A DNA stretch of 64,000 nt from Phoenix dactylifera (lineage: Eukaryota > Streptophyta > Magnoliopsida > Arecales > Arecaceae): assembly GCF_009389715.1 (NCBI RefSeq), contig NW_024067689.1, positions 992,001-1,056,000 on the forward strand, in the 5' to 3' direction. The position numbers and the translations under genes were made by a program. Positions within the stretch are counted from its first letter, which is position 1. Each line of letters begins with the position of its first letter. The notes under the pieces are model-generated. The model worked only from the letters and a program-made list of their open reading frames with translations. It had not been told where the DNA came from and ran no database searches. Of this stretch, positions 11,223-22,250 are shown one piece after another.

Positions 11223-14200
11223 ATAACATGGTTCGTACGAAAGTGTCTTGAGGCAACGAGGTGTTCAGCTGATCGGAGACTAGGTCTTGGGGCCGGAGGG
11301 ACAGGTTGGCGCCGAGGGCATTGTCGTGCCTTCTGAGCTGGAGCAGAGGTGTCTCTGGCTCTCGAAATCATCAAACCCACTAAGAAACCCTCACACATCG
11401 GTCGCATGAGTGGGGTCCGCCGTTGAGTGCGGAATCGGGTGTCTCGACGGGCAGGTCAATGCCCAGGTTAGAACATCTGCTCACGGCCGGATACGCTTGA
11501 AGCCTGGGATTCCCCTGATGCTTTGGTACCCACTTGACGTGTGCATAGTAATATTTATGCGGATTCATATCAACCGTTGGATTATCCTTCGGAAACATCT
11601 TACTGTCGGTAAGTACGCTGGATTGGAGGGAGAGTCGCAGTGGAATTATTGCCGTAGATTGCGACATCCTTGATGGGCGCGGAGAGAGGAGGAACATGGC
11701 AGATATTTTTCTGACCCATATGCGGAACCTACAAAAAAAACAAAAAAAAAACATTTAAACTTTATCAGAAAAGGCACGAATCATTTAAAAAAGCCACTCA
11801 GCTGTCCTGCACCGTTCATCATGGAACACATTTTACGGATGCCAATTAAAAAGGAAGCAATAAACTCCACACGCTGAGTGACTTTTTTGAATTATATTTT
11901 TGAAATGCTAGAGTTTTTTTTTTTTATTTGAAATGAGAAAGCTTAACTGTAGTTCTTAAAATATAATTAGTTAGATAACCTGCCAATATTTGCTCTGGGG
12001 GGTCAATAACTAGTGTGAAACACATGTAATGTGCGTCAAAAAATATAAATTATTATGATCATAAGAGTAATAGCTATAAATCTATAATTTTCCATCACAT
12101 TGTCTCAAGTAGAAGTAGGTGCTATAGTTCATCAAGCTAAAATTAGACCTGTGCTCGATATATATAAGAATTGCTTTAAAATCTACTCTTAATGTAAAAG
12201 CCAATGAGATGAATGGCAAAGCCATCCACCATATATTTTTTTTATTTTGCAGCTAAAGGGGTTTCATTTTCGAGAGCTCCTCTGATGGCATTTAGAGTGC
12301 CCCTAGTTACCAAATTATGGATTATCTTATTTATAAAGATTTACAATCCATTTATCAAATATTTTTAGAGGTAATTTTCTTCTCACATAATGGCAACTGC
12401 ATCTGCAGGCAGCACAGGTCCCACGCATTTATAATGAAAGTAATCAAAATGCAAGTTGGTTTTAGCTAGGAAAGAAGCAAGAAATTTTGTTGGTATTTTT
12501 GCTTGGACCACCATAAATGTTTCTCACCTCCATAAATTGGTAGGACAGAGTGCCGCCGGATATAGTTAGGAATACAGATGGATTGGATTATGAATGACGC
12601 CGACTCAACTTGATTCTTTATTTGGATTCTAATTTTGGACCCAAACCTAATTCAATAGAAGATCGGAATGGTTTAGATCAGATCTACCGCTACAATTTTT
12701 GATCCAACAGGTCATTCGGATCGGATAGGGTCAAGTTCATTTGTAAATCAGACCCAACCCAAAAAAATTCAGATCCGATTCGGATCCGGGTTGGATCGAG
12801 TTCGGGGCAACCTATCTATAGTTTTAGAATTTGTTTGCACCCTGCGGGTTGCGGCCCATGAGACCAAATAATTTTACAGATTCGGGTCAGATGGGGTTGG
12901 AGCGGGTCGTAGAATTAAAAATCAAAAATTACCCAAATTTCAAATGGATCTAGTCGGATTGGGATCTGCATTCAATAAACCCAAATCTGACCCAAAAAAT
13001 GAAGCGGGTCCAATTTCAGTACTCGACCCAGCTCCACAGGTCCTCCAAAATGGGTTGGGTGGGTCGGGTTGGCTCGGGTCATGAGTTCATCCGACCCATT
13101 TTTAGCCTTAGATAATTTCCACCAAACGTCTTAGTGAAGCATTTATTTTTTCCAAATAGCAAATAAATATGTAATTATCCATCTATATCATCTGCTCGGT
13201 GCCGACCACCATTGATGATCTCTTAATGACAATCAGTAGGAAAACAATAGCTTCTTCCACCTTGACAAAATCCCAAAAAACAAAACCGATGGTTGATAAC
13301 ATAAAATTTTGTCTTTGTAATAATAGATATTTGTATGCCTCAGAAACTCATAGGATTTAAATGCTAATCTTGCTTAGACAGTGATCAGCTAGATCAAGAA
13401 GCTGCCCTAACCTTACTTAGATGTTTGCTCATTACTTTTCGACATTCGGTATTTGTCTTGTTAGCTAATCACACTCTTATGCATCTCAAACATTCAAAGA
13501 GAGGAAAAGGCCTGCTGATTGAGTAGCTTTGAATGGGGCTCATTATACTTCTGCCTGCCACTGGACTTCAACTAGTCATCAGCTACTGATTCCATTGGAT
13601 GAATTTATACCCGTCTTATATGAGTTGAAAGTTTATTTGTAAGTCCAAAAAAAAATGCTAAAAATCTTTTTTAAACAAGCAATTTTGTTTGAGCATATCT
13701 TAGAAGTAGCTTTTTTCATGGAAGATATAGGAGAATACACATGGATGTCAGCATACATAAAAACATGGATGCACCATGCTCAAATAGAGTGAATTGCAAC
13801 TGAAATAAGTATGATAGATGGGAACAATTCAAAAAATTAATATGCAGTGATTCCTATAAGATTGTATAAAGGAGCTTGCAATAAGGAATTTGTTTTATTT
13901 ATGATATTTGATCCAATAAAAAAGCCTTTTTGAAAGCACATCAGTTACCAAATTTGGAATTATTATTTGCCTACCCACTATGTAATCACATTTAAAATAA
14001 TTTTGACAAAAATATAATAAATATTTAGTTATTGCCGTTCAATATTTACGAGCACATATATTTAAAATTAACAATTAATTAACTAAAATTTCTTCTTCTA
14101 AAAAAATTAACTAGAGATTGTATCCATGAGTCAAGCTCCTGCAGTTTGTGGACATCATATAATTGGTCTACAGCATCTGGCAGACAAAGCTGGGCCAGAG

Positions 14201-14781
14201 GGGGTCTGGGATTCGGCCCATATTGAAGCAGGCTTGCTGCAAAACTAGTAGTTCTCACCCATGGGCCAACATACCTCTTGCAGTCTTTTTGAAGTCCAAA
14301 ACAGCCCCCAAAATAGTCCAATCCATTAGATTTTATTTAGAGACATCGAAGAAATCAACGTAGTACTTATTTCTTGCTAAAAAAATTCATTTGCGGTGCT
14401 TCAACGTGGTGTTTTTTATCGCCACATACAAATTATCACAATTACTACGTTAACTATGATATTGAGCTCACGAATCTACTATCTTACAAAGTTATGGTTT
14501 GATTTGGTCTGACCCGGGATTAAATCATAGCACAATATGTTACCCTAACGTGATACCCATAACTCGGTTCGACCCCCTCAAATATGCGAAACCATACCCT
14601 ACATGCGGTGCACCACAGGAAAGGAGGGCGATAATCCAAGATGAGCCGCATGATGAATGGAGCTTATAGGAGCGAGAAATCTGAATGGCATGGAGTACTG
14701 TTAACGTGGTGCATCTGGTGTAGGATATAATTTCGTCTCAAATATTGTAGCATAAAAACTAAATGGACCTCTCTTGCCATG
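11223..14781. other. Gene-free spacer with a degenerate GGGTYGGG-rich tract
   Basis: No credible gene was found. At about 12560-13110 the words GATCCGGG, GGGTCGGGTT and CGACCCA recur irregularly on both strands; this looks like a decayed element of the kind that often makes hAT-type MITEs, but no termini or target duplication could be defined. The remainder is AT-rich and featureless. Confidence 0.45.
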
Positions 14782-14786
14782 GCATC

Positions 14787-15748
14787 TGTTGCTGGAAATT
14801 GGACCCGGGGGCGGCCGTCGGCTGAGGAGGAGGAGCTCCGGCGCGAGAATGGCGGGTGGTGGTCCGTCGGCGGGCGGCGTCCTCCAGGAGACCTGCAAAA
14901 TGCCGGTGGCCGGGGTTTCCGGCGCCAGCCCGCCGATGCTTAAGTCAGAGGGGGGCTTAATTTTGGAGAAGGAGAGGGACTGTATGTAGAAGTCCCAAGC
15001 CTCCCCTGGGAGGAAGAAGCTTCCCTTTTTATAGGGAGAGTGGCAGGGTTACCTGTGATGTGACTGGGCGAATTAATGGGTTACCGTCACGATTGGACGT
15101 GGGCGTGTGAAGTAATGAGTTGCCGTGGATGGCCCGTTCCCATCATGGGAGGAGATGGCACGTAGCCGGAGCTTGCTTATGACGCGTAGTGCAGTACATT
15201 CTTGGGAATGGTGAGGCGTTGACAGTCGTAGCAGGGTATGGTTCCTGATTGATATGTCGTGGCGTGGCCGGCAAGTAAAGCATGGTGCGGTGAGGCTGCT
15301 GCAGGGCATGGCCGCAGCATATAGACGACGAGATCGACCTTCTGAGCTCGGCTCGGCCTATGAGCTCAGCTCGGCCTTTTGTGCTCGGCCTTCTGAGCTC
15401 GGCAGCCTTCTGTGCTCGGCCTTCTGGTCTCGGCCTTCTGAGCTCAGCAGCCTTCTGTGCTCTGCAACCTTTTGGTCTCGGCCTGCTGTGCTCGGCCTTC
15501 TGAGCTCGGCAGCCTTCTGGTCTCGGCCTGTTGTGCTCGACCTTCTGAGCTCGGCCTTCTGTGCTTGGCCTTCTAAGCTCGGCTCGGCCTTCTGAGTTCG
15601 GCTCGGCCTATGAGCTCGGCAGCCTTCTGTGCTCGGCCTTCTGAGCTCGGCAGCCTTCTGTGCTTGGCCCTCTGAGCTCGGCTCGGCCTTCTGTCGGATT
15701 TGAGTGCTTTAATTGTATTTGTGGGGTGGTCCATTTTTCCCCCCAACA
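14787..15748 (+). mobile_element. Solo LTR of an LTR retrotransposon
   Basis: A 962-bp unit begins TGTTGCTGGAAATTGGACCC and ends CCCCCCAACA, so it has TG...CA ends. It is flanked by the perfect 5-bp duplication GCATC at 14782-14786 and 15749-15753. Internal words such as CCGATGCTTAAGTCAG and a TATAGGG-like box are usual in plant LTRs. No internal domain or second LTR is nearby, so it is the product of LTR-LTR recombination. Confidence 0.8.
15330..15700 (+). repeat. Degenerate short-period repeat of CTTCTGAGCTCGGC words
   Basis: About 370 bp inside the solo LTR is built of shuffled versions of CCTTCTGAGCTCGGC, CCTTCTGTGCTCGGC and CCTTTTGGTCTCGGC. The ORFs translated across it (serine/leucine/alanine-rich) are repeat artefacts. 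Confidence 0.75.
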
Positions 15749-15753
15749 GCATC

Positions 15754-17638
15754 ACAGCACAACATGCTCATTCCTAACCCTCGGAAGAAAGGAGGAAGCT
15801 TTGAGACCCCCCTGTCCACAGCTGAAATCAACGATTACTTTCTAACTCTGCAGCAAGGTTCATGGAATCTCAGGTAAGCCATTTGATTCCTTTTTTTTTT
15901 TTCCCTCGTCGTTTTCATTTACCTGTTAATGTTGGAGAGCCGGCTATATTTAAATTTTTGAGTGGAAATTGTTTAAGCTTTCATATACTTTTCTAGTTGA
16001 GCTAAGTTATTATACTCTCCTAAGCGACAGGATTCAAAGTTGACGTGGTATGGGCACCATGGTCGCGTTTAAGCATGATAAATTTCCCAAAAGCGGTCGA
16101 GCCCAGCAGGATATACAACACGGCCAAATGGGCAATTGCGGCAAGATCTAGAGATGGCAGAAACATGTCTCTATCTTCAAAGGCAGTCACACGGATTCAT
16201 GGTTATCCTAGTCGGCAAGCATTTGTACTGCTCTCCATAGTGGTAATCTTCTTCTCAAAATAATAATAATAAAAAAAAGATAACTTGTTTTAATTGTCAT
16301 TTGGGGTAAAAATAGAGATGGTTGGCTTGGTTTTCAAGGGTATTTTTGCATCTTGATTAGCGTCATCAAAGATAGGAAAGGAATTTGTCTAACTCCCCGT
16401 TCCTCTAATTGGTTATCTACGAAGAAGAACGAAAAAAGAAAAAAAGTTATAGAAATAAAAGATAATTTTATCGACCGTCGTGTTCATCCTCATCCAAATT
16501 GAAGCACATCCTCATCCAAATAAAAATCCACATCCCATCAAATCAAATCATATTAGACTTGTAGACTATGGATGGGTATATAGTTTGTAAAGATTCGAGA
16601 TCTAATCTAAAGAGACTAGCTAGATATTATTTGAATTTTTTGATTGTGTATAAATATGCAATATCTTCATAGGACACAATCTATGTGGGATTAAATGCAC
16701 GCTCACACACACCTTTTTTTTTTTTTTTCCCCCTCTTTTGCATTCATTTCTTTTGATGTGCTTCTCCATGCAATATTTTATAGTAAAGATAGGAAGCTTA
16801 ATTCTAAGCCAAAATGCGCAACTATTTGTATGTCAAAAGGATGATTCTTCATCCAATATTACATCCAACCTCGGATATTTGAGATGCAAATTTTTTAGTA
16901 TGAACTTGTCTAATACTAAAGTAAAAAGAAAGAGGCAGCGAATCAAGGTGGCTGCCGTCCTTCTCTTTACAACCAAATGAAATCAACAGAAACTTCTTTT
17001 TTTTTTTTAATTTTTTGCTACAAACAGAAACTCCTTGGAGGGCCCACTTAAAGCTATCCATATGATATCTCATGTTGCTTCTTGACACATCCATATCTCA
17101 TATAATATTTCCTTTTAATATTATTTTAATAAGGAGAAGCAAGTGTAAGAGAATAGCTCGCATATAATATGGAGAGGTTTTTTGTTTTTCTTCTCTCCTT
17201 TTGAGTCATCAAAAGTTTTCTAAACTTAAGATTAGGATATAGTGGTATTTTTAAGGTGCAATCGGAATAAAATATCAAAATACATCTGTTTTGTACTGAG
17301 CCTTTCGTGCTAGTGGTTAAGACATTAGCATCAACAATGAGACCATGGGTATAGATTAACTCTATTCTACCCACCAAAATCATTGATATAAATAAATCTA
17401 AGCTCTGCTGCTTAGTTTAAGCATATCTCAAGAATCTTGTCCAAAAGAAGGTTGTATTTTAAAACAAGCTTTCAATAGACTTATGTGGGAGGCGTTGATA
17501 GACCTAACATTCCCTTCTTTGTTTCTTTTGATCAATCCAAATAAGCATATCAAGGGCAAACCTTGAATGAATCTTAATAGTTGGAGATGGTTATTGATCT
17601 TCCATCATTGATTATTTTTATCCCATCAGAGTGTTTTG
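15754..17638. other. Gene-free spacer
   Basis: AT-rich sequence with homopolymer runs (15890-15903, 16713-16729, 16998-17010) and only short unrecognised ORFs. A tRNA-like stretch at about 17290-17400, with CTAGTGGTTAAGACATTAGC followed by GAGACCATGGG, may be an old SINE but lacks a clean B box. Confidence 0.45.
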
Positions 17639-17654
17639 GACCTTTATTTTCTTT

Positions 17655-18214
17655 TTTTTTTTTTTTTTTGGTATGCTGGCTCCTCACACAACATGCATAC
17701 GAGTACAACCAATAAGTCAGAAAAAGAAGCCGGCATAGTGAGTAGGGAATATCCGCATGATTCACCCAGAGGAAACCCCTAAAGTGATGCGCCGCAAAGG
17801 AGGCCATCTAGCCAGCTGCAATGCTCGTCTCCCAATAAACATGGATGGCCTTGAAGGAGCTACAATCCCTCACAATCCTTTGGATATCATGGAGTAGAAA
17901 ATGCCTGTCCGTCGCATTGCGCCGGCCTCGAATATCCTCGATCACAGTAGCCAAATCCTCCTCGAGGTGGATCCAATCTACACTCAGAATGTGCCTCGCA
18001 TAGGAGAAGCCCTCCCACACTGCCCTTAGCTCGGCTCCGATGACAGAGGTGTCATAGATCCGCCGTCCACTGGTCACCACAAGCCTGAAGTGGTGGTCTA
18101 TGATAATAAAGCCCACTCCCCCCCCACTCTCCTCTCTCAACAACACTACCATCAAAATTCACCTTAAGAAAGCTGGGGAGTCGGGGCTCTCAAGAAACAG
18201 AGGCAAACTTGGTC
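17655..18214 (-). mobile_element. 5'-truncated LINE with RNase H-like remnant
   Basis: On the minus strand the sequence encodes KVNFDGS (about 18165), then across frame disruptions GVGFIIIDHH, GAELRAVWEG and ATVIEDI, the pattern of the RNase H-like domain at the C-terminus of plant LINE reverse transcriptase ORFs. The 3' end is a poly(A) tail, seen as the T-run from 17655. A perfect 16-bp target duplication, GACCTTTATTTTCTTT, sits at 17639-17654 and 18215-18230, proving target-primed insertion. The body is only about 560 bp, so almost all of the element was lost at insertion. Not functional. Confidence 0.85.
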
Positions 18215-19041
18215 GACCTTTATTTTCTTTAAATGAGTATTTCTAAATAAATTCCGGCATCGGCGGTGTGTGTTATTAAGTAAGACACTATGCGATTTAT
18301 GACCATTTCACTTATTCATGAAAATTGACCTGCATTTTATAACACACAGAAGCTACATGTCTTGATCATCCTCATTTTTAATTTTATGAGTGAAATGAAG
18401 GATTTTTCACATCTTTTTCTTGTTGTCGCTTTCTACGTCCTTCTAAATTAAAAGAATCATCTTATACAATTCCTATATCAAAAGCTTGTTAAAAGTTAGT
18501 CTTGTTCATAGAAAAATGCACAGGACACATATTCCATAATGAAAAAAAAATCCTCCTTCCTTTAACCCAAAAATATCTCCTCTAGCATATATTTCTGGAG
18601 TCCTTTGATCAATTATTGCCATAGTTCATAAAATGAAACAGGGCAGACTGGTTCCATCTTTTCTTTTCCAGAAAAAAAAAATGCTATAATGCTGTTATAG
18701 CCACCATCTTTGTCACAGTTTATTATCATCCTCATCGTAATAGTAAAAGACCTGCAGCGAATGGTTTAAGATTTTTCAATGGTTTAAATAAACTAAAATA
18801 TTTAAACGAACAAAAAAGAACATGAAAAAGCAATATAAATAGTTTTCTCAAAGAAAAAGAAAAGAAAAGCAATATAAATAGGATAAGGGAAGCAATAAGT
18901 GCACCGCTAAAAATTAAAGCCAAAAGATAATCAACTCAGGGAAATCTAGATTATTAATGACTATTAGATTAGCCGCTGAATATTTGAGTAGTCCAGAATT
19001 TTCATTTTTTTTTCCGGTGTGCGTATATTTGCATACATAGG

Positions 19042-19250
19042 ATTGGTACTGCAACAATCCAAGATCTTACTAAAAAAGCTAGCCGGAAGGTATTATTTGG
19101 GTTCATTATTCCTATATAAGTACCCAAGATCTACCTATTGCATAGCCGATGTAGGACTAAACACACTGCTACATGGATCTCATATACTCTTCTTATTTAA
19201 GCCCTAGCATCCTTGCTAGGCTAAAGACCCAAATCTATGTAAATCCATTC
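19042..19250 (+). repeat. Dispersed LTR-like repeat, member 1
   Basis: Shares with 24711-24850 the ordered words AGCCGGAAGGTATTATTTGG (ACTGGAAGGTATTATTTGG there), AAGTACCCAAGATCTACC and CGATGTAGGACTAAACACAC. The last phrase resembles the CCGATGTGGGACTA word common in plant LTRs. Probably an old LTR fragment. Confidence 0.55.
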
Positions 19251-20051
19251 ACAAATATCACAAATTCAATTACAAACACCACGATCGGCTCATAGTCAAC
19301 ACCAATGAGCTCGTGCTGCAGTATATCTTAGTCCATATTAGGGGTGGTAATCGTAGCTGACTTACTAGATACCCGACCTAATCGATCCGAATTGAGCGGG
19401 TTTTATCCGACCCATTGAAACCCCAGGGCGAATATGGGTTCTAAAAAAAATACCTAAAAACAGGTTCAGGTCGGGTGTGGGTAATGGGATGCACCATCCC
19501 AAAACCATCTTGATATAAAGATAATGGGTTAGATAGGTAGATAGGAGTATGATGTGAGTGAATTTTATATTCTATAAATTAACAGAATATGAAATGAGGA
19601 AATCTTAACATACCTTGCAAGTTTCATGTTTTGTTAATTCCCAATGTATCTAAGGTATACTAAGGTATATTAATTAAACTATGAAAGGGGGCTAGACCGC
19701 TGAGGTATACTAAGTTATACCTTTAGATAGCATAGCTATATTAGGTTCGACTCACATGCTATTTGGATTGCTATGAAAGAGGATATATAAAAAAGTTTCC
19801 TTCCACATTTATGCATTTTCATAATATAAAAAAAATACTTGATTTATATAACTTTGTGCTGTGGATTTGTAAGGATGGTCTTGTGTTTAGGGAGAGGAAG
19901 AATTCGCTTACAGGTTATTTTCAGAATGTTTGCATGATGTGGAGCAGATATGAGCATGGGTTTTTAATTGCGGGATGGATAATTGCCCGACTCGACCCAT
20001 ACCCGATTTGTTATTATTTTTAGTTCATATTGGCCAAATTTGCTTTGATAT

Positions 20052-20200
20052 ATTTGTAACAACTCAGGACCTGACTCAAGTATACTAGCCAAAAAGTGCT
20101 ATTAGATTTATTTGTTATGTATAAGTGTACTCAAGTTCTACTCAATACATAACCGATGTGGAACTAAATAAGCACCCATATGAATCCTCATAAATAACTG
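20052..20200 (+). repeat. Dispersed LTR-like repeat, member 2 (most diverged)
   Basis: Starts TTGTAACAACTCAGGACC and contains ACATAACCGATGTGGAACTA and ATGAATCCTCATAA, in the same order as the members at 19042 and 24711. No target duplication found. Confidence 0.5.
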
Positions 20201-20639
20201 CCAAAAAGAATGAAAGATGTAGGCCTAGCAAAACAAAAACTCGATTGAATCAAATTGCGTAGATAAATCTAAATTCTAAACCTTGCCCCGAGAGGATTTT
20301 CGACATTTGTGTCTAATCATAGGGGCATCATGGTCATTAGACAGATCGACATGCCACAGGATGGGGTGGTTCTATATACACCCCCCCTATTGCTCAGGAC
20401 ACCCCCCAAAAATTAAAAAAAAATTAAATACTCTCTACACCCCCCCATTTGCTAAGGACACCCTTAAAAAATTAAAAATTCCTAAATTACCCCCCACCCT
20501 TCCCACCCCCTCACCTAAATTGCTCTCTACACCCCCCAAACCCCCCCCACCCCGCTCTTCCCCTCCAAAACACCCGCCGGCTTCTCCCTTCTGCCCAAAA
20601 AACCTCGCCTCAAGCACCTCCCCGGCCATCTCCCGAGCA

Positions 20640-21190
20640 ACGAGCACCTCGCCAGCGGAGGAGGAGGGGGGAGGCGGAGGAGGAGGACGGGGAGGCGGGG
20701 GGAGGCGGAGGGGGAGGTGGGGGATGGGGAGGAGGAGGAAGGAGGACGGGGAGGTGGGGGAAGAGGAGTGAGAGGAGGTGGCGGAGGAGGAGGGGGGAGG
20801 CGGAGGAGGAGGACGGGGAGGTGGAGGGGGAGGTGGAGGGGGAGGACGGGGAGGTGGAGGGGAGGAGGGGGGGAGGTGGGGGATGGGGAGGAGGAGGAAG
20901 GAGGACGGGGAGGTGGGGGATGGGGAGGAGGAGGAAGCGGGCGCAGGGGGGAGGGGGGAGGAAGACGAGGCGGAGGGGTGATGGGGGAGGCGGAGGAGGA
21001 GGAGGAGGAGGCGGAGGAGGAGGACGGGGAGGTGGGGGATGGGGAGGAGGAGGAGGAGGGGGAGGGGTGATGGGGGAGGCGGAGGAGGAGGAGGAGGAGG
21101 CGGCAGTGAGGAGGAGGGGGAGGGGAGGAGGCGGCAGTGAGGCGGAGGAGGAGGAGGAGGAGGCGGCAGTGAGGAGGAAGGGGGGGTGTA
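20640..21190 (+). repeat. GGA/GGGGAGG-rich low-complexity tract
   Basis: Almost pure purine on the plus strand, composed of GGAGGAGG, GGGGAGGTGGGGG and ACGGGGAGG words in irregular tandem. Translation gives glycine/arginine-rich or proline/serine-rich ORFs in several frames that are not genes. It has strong G-quadruplex-forming potential by composition. Confidence 0.85.
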
Positions 21191-21298
21191 CTGAGAAAAT
21201 TTCAAGGGCAATATGGTAATTACACTAAAGGTTAGTTTGGGTATTTTTTTTTTGGTTTTTGGGGGGTGTCCTTAGCAATAGGGGGGGTGTATATAGAA

Positions 21299-22152
21299 GG
21301 GTAGTTCTATATACACCCCCCCTATTGCTCAGGACACCCCCCAAAAACCAAAAAAAAAATACCCAAACTAACCTTTAGTGTAATTACCATATTGCCCTTG
21401 AAATTTTCTCATACACCCCCCTTCCTCCTCCTCCGTTTCGTTTTGAAAAGAAAAAAAAAAAAACCCCTCAAACCCCCCTTAAACCCCTCCTCCCCCGTTC
21501 CCCCTTCTCCCTCTCGTCGCCGGCATTCTCCCGATCTCCGACCACCTCGCCGGCTTCTCCCGGAACCACCTCGCCGGCTTCTTCCGAAATTTTTTTTTTT
21601 CACGGTTCGTGCTCCGTTCGGCACTGGATCGCCGAACAAAAGGCTTCTGTTCGGCTGAACAGTGCCGAACAGAAGCCTTCTGTTCGGCAACCCTCAACCG
21701 AACAGATCTGTTCGGCTGCACAGTGCCGAACAGAAGGTTTCTGTCCGGCACTGTTCAGCCGAACAGAAGCCTTTTGTTCGGCGATCCAGTGCCGAACGGA
21801 GCACGAACCGTGAAAAAAAAAAATTTCGGAAGAAGCCGGCGAGGTGGTTCCGGAAGAAGCCGGCGAGGTGGTCGGAGATTGGGAGAATGCCGGCGACGAG
21901 AGGGAGAAGGGGGAACGGGGGGGTTTTGGGCGTTGGCGAGGTGTTTTGGAGGGGAAGAGCGGGGTGGGGGGGGGGTTTGGGGGGTGTAGAGAGCAATTTA
22001 GGTGAGGGGGTGGGGAGGGTGGGGGGTAATTTAGGAATTTTTAATTTTTTAGGGGTGTCCTTAGCAAATGGGGGGGTGTAGAGAGTATTTAATTTTTTTT
22101 TAATTTTTGGGGGGTGTCCTGAGCAATAGGGGGGGTGTATATAGAACCACCC
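21299..22152. mobile_element. Mutator-like element B, nested in the terminal repeat of A
   Basis: An 854-bp copy in the opposite orientation to copy 1 (501-1348) and very similar to it, including the internal palindrome (about 21498-21915, centred on AGATCT at 21704-21709). It is flanked by its own perfect 9-bp duplication, TATATAGAA, at 21290-21298 and 22153-22161. That duplicated word is part of element A's terminal inverted repeat, so B inserted within a few bases of A's right end. Confidence 0.9.
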
Positions 22153-22176
22153 TATATAGAACCACCCCACAGGATG

Positions 22177-22250
22177 GCGGCATCTTTGCACCCACCCATC
22201 ATAGCGTGATATTTCTTCTTTTCTCCCCTCCTATTATCATTCGCGTTCAC
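22177..22250 (+). promoter_or_regulatory. Residual leader between Mutator-like nest and MAKR6-like gene
   Basis: Only 74 bp of apparently non-transposon sequence separate the target duplication from the start codon. The true promoter is therefore either displaced beyond 20354, about 1.9 kb away, or partly supplied by the transposon. Confidence 0.4.

Larger units (their letters stand above)
18231..20354. other. Gene-free spacer with old LTR-like repeats
   Basis: Mostly AT-rich. It contains two members of a dispersed repeat family (19042-19250 and 20052-20200) and, around 19340-19520 and 19950-20020, GGGTCGGGT/CGACCCA words that may mark a decayed MITE. No gene seen. Confidence 0.45.
20364..22167. 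mobile_element. Mutator-like element A, carrying a nested second copy
   Basis: Its left terminus is at 20364 (GGGTGGTTCTATATACACCC) and its right terminus at 22167. The whole is flanked by the perfect 9-bp duplication CACAGGATG at 20355-20363 and 22168-22176. Element A proper is 20364-21298 plus the last 6 bp, 22162-22167; everything between is copy B and its target duplication. Its middle differs from copy 1: the palindrome is largely replaced by about 550 bp of purine-rich GGAGGA repeats. No transposase is encoded. The right edge is 83 bp before the MAKR6-like start codon. Confidence 0.87.

Noticed and set aside
17280-17400. tRNA-like stretch with CTAGTGGTTAAGACATTAGC
   Set aside because: Could be an old SINE, but the B box is too degenerate and no tail or target duplication was found.
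20435-21219. Proline/serine-rich ORF of 258 codons and glycine/arginine-rich ORFs opposite it
   Set aside because: Direct translations of the GGAGGA low-complexity tract, with no domain.
22107-22250. N-terminal extension of the MAKR6-like protein to a start at 22107
   Set aside because: The extension is encoded by the Mutator-like terminal repeat and its target duplication; the family similarity starts just after the ATG at 22251.
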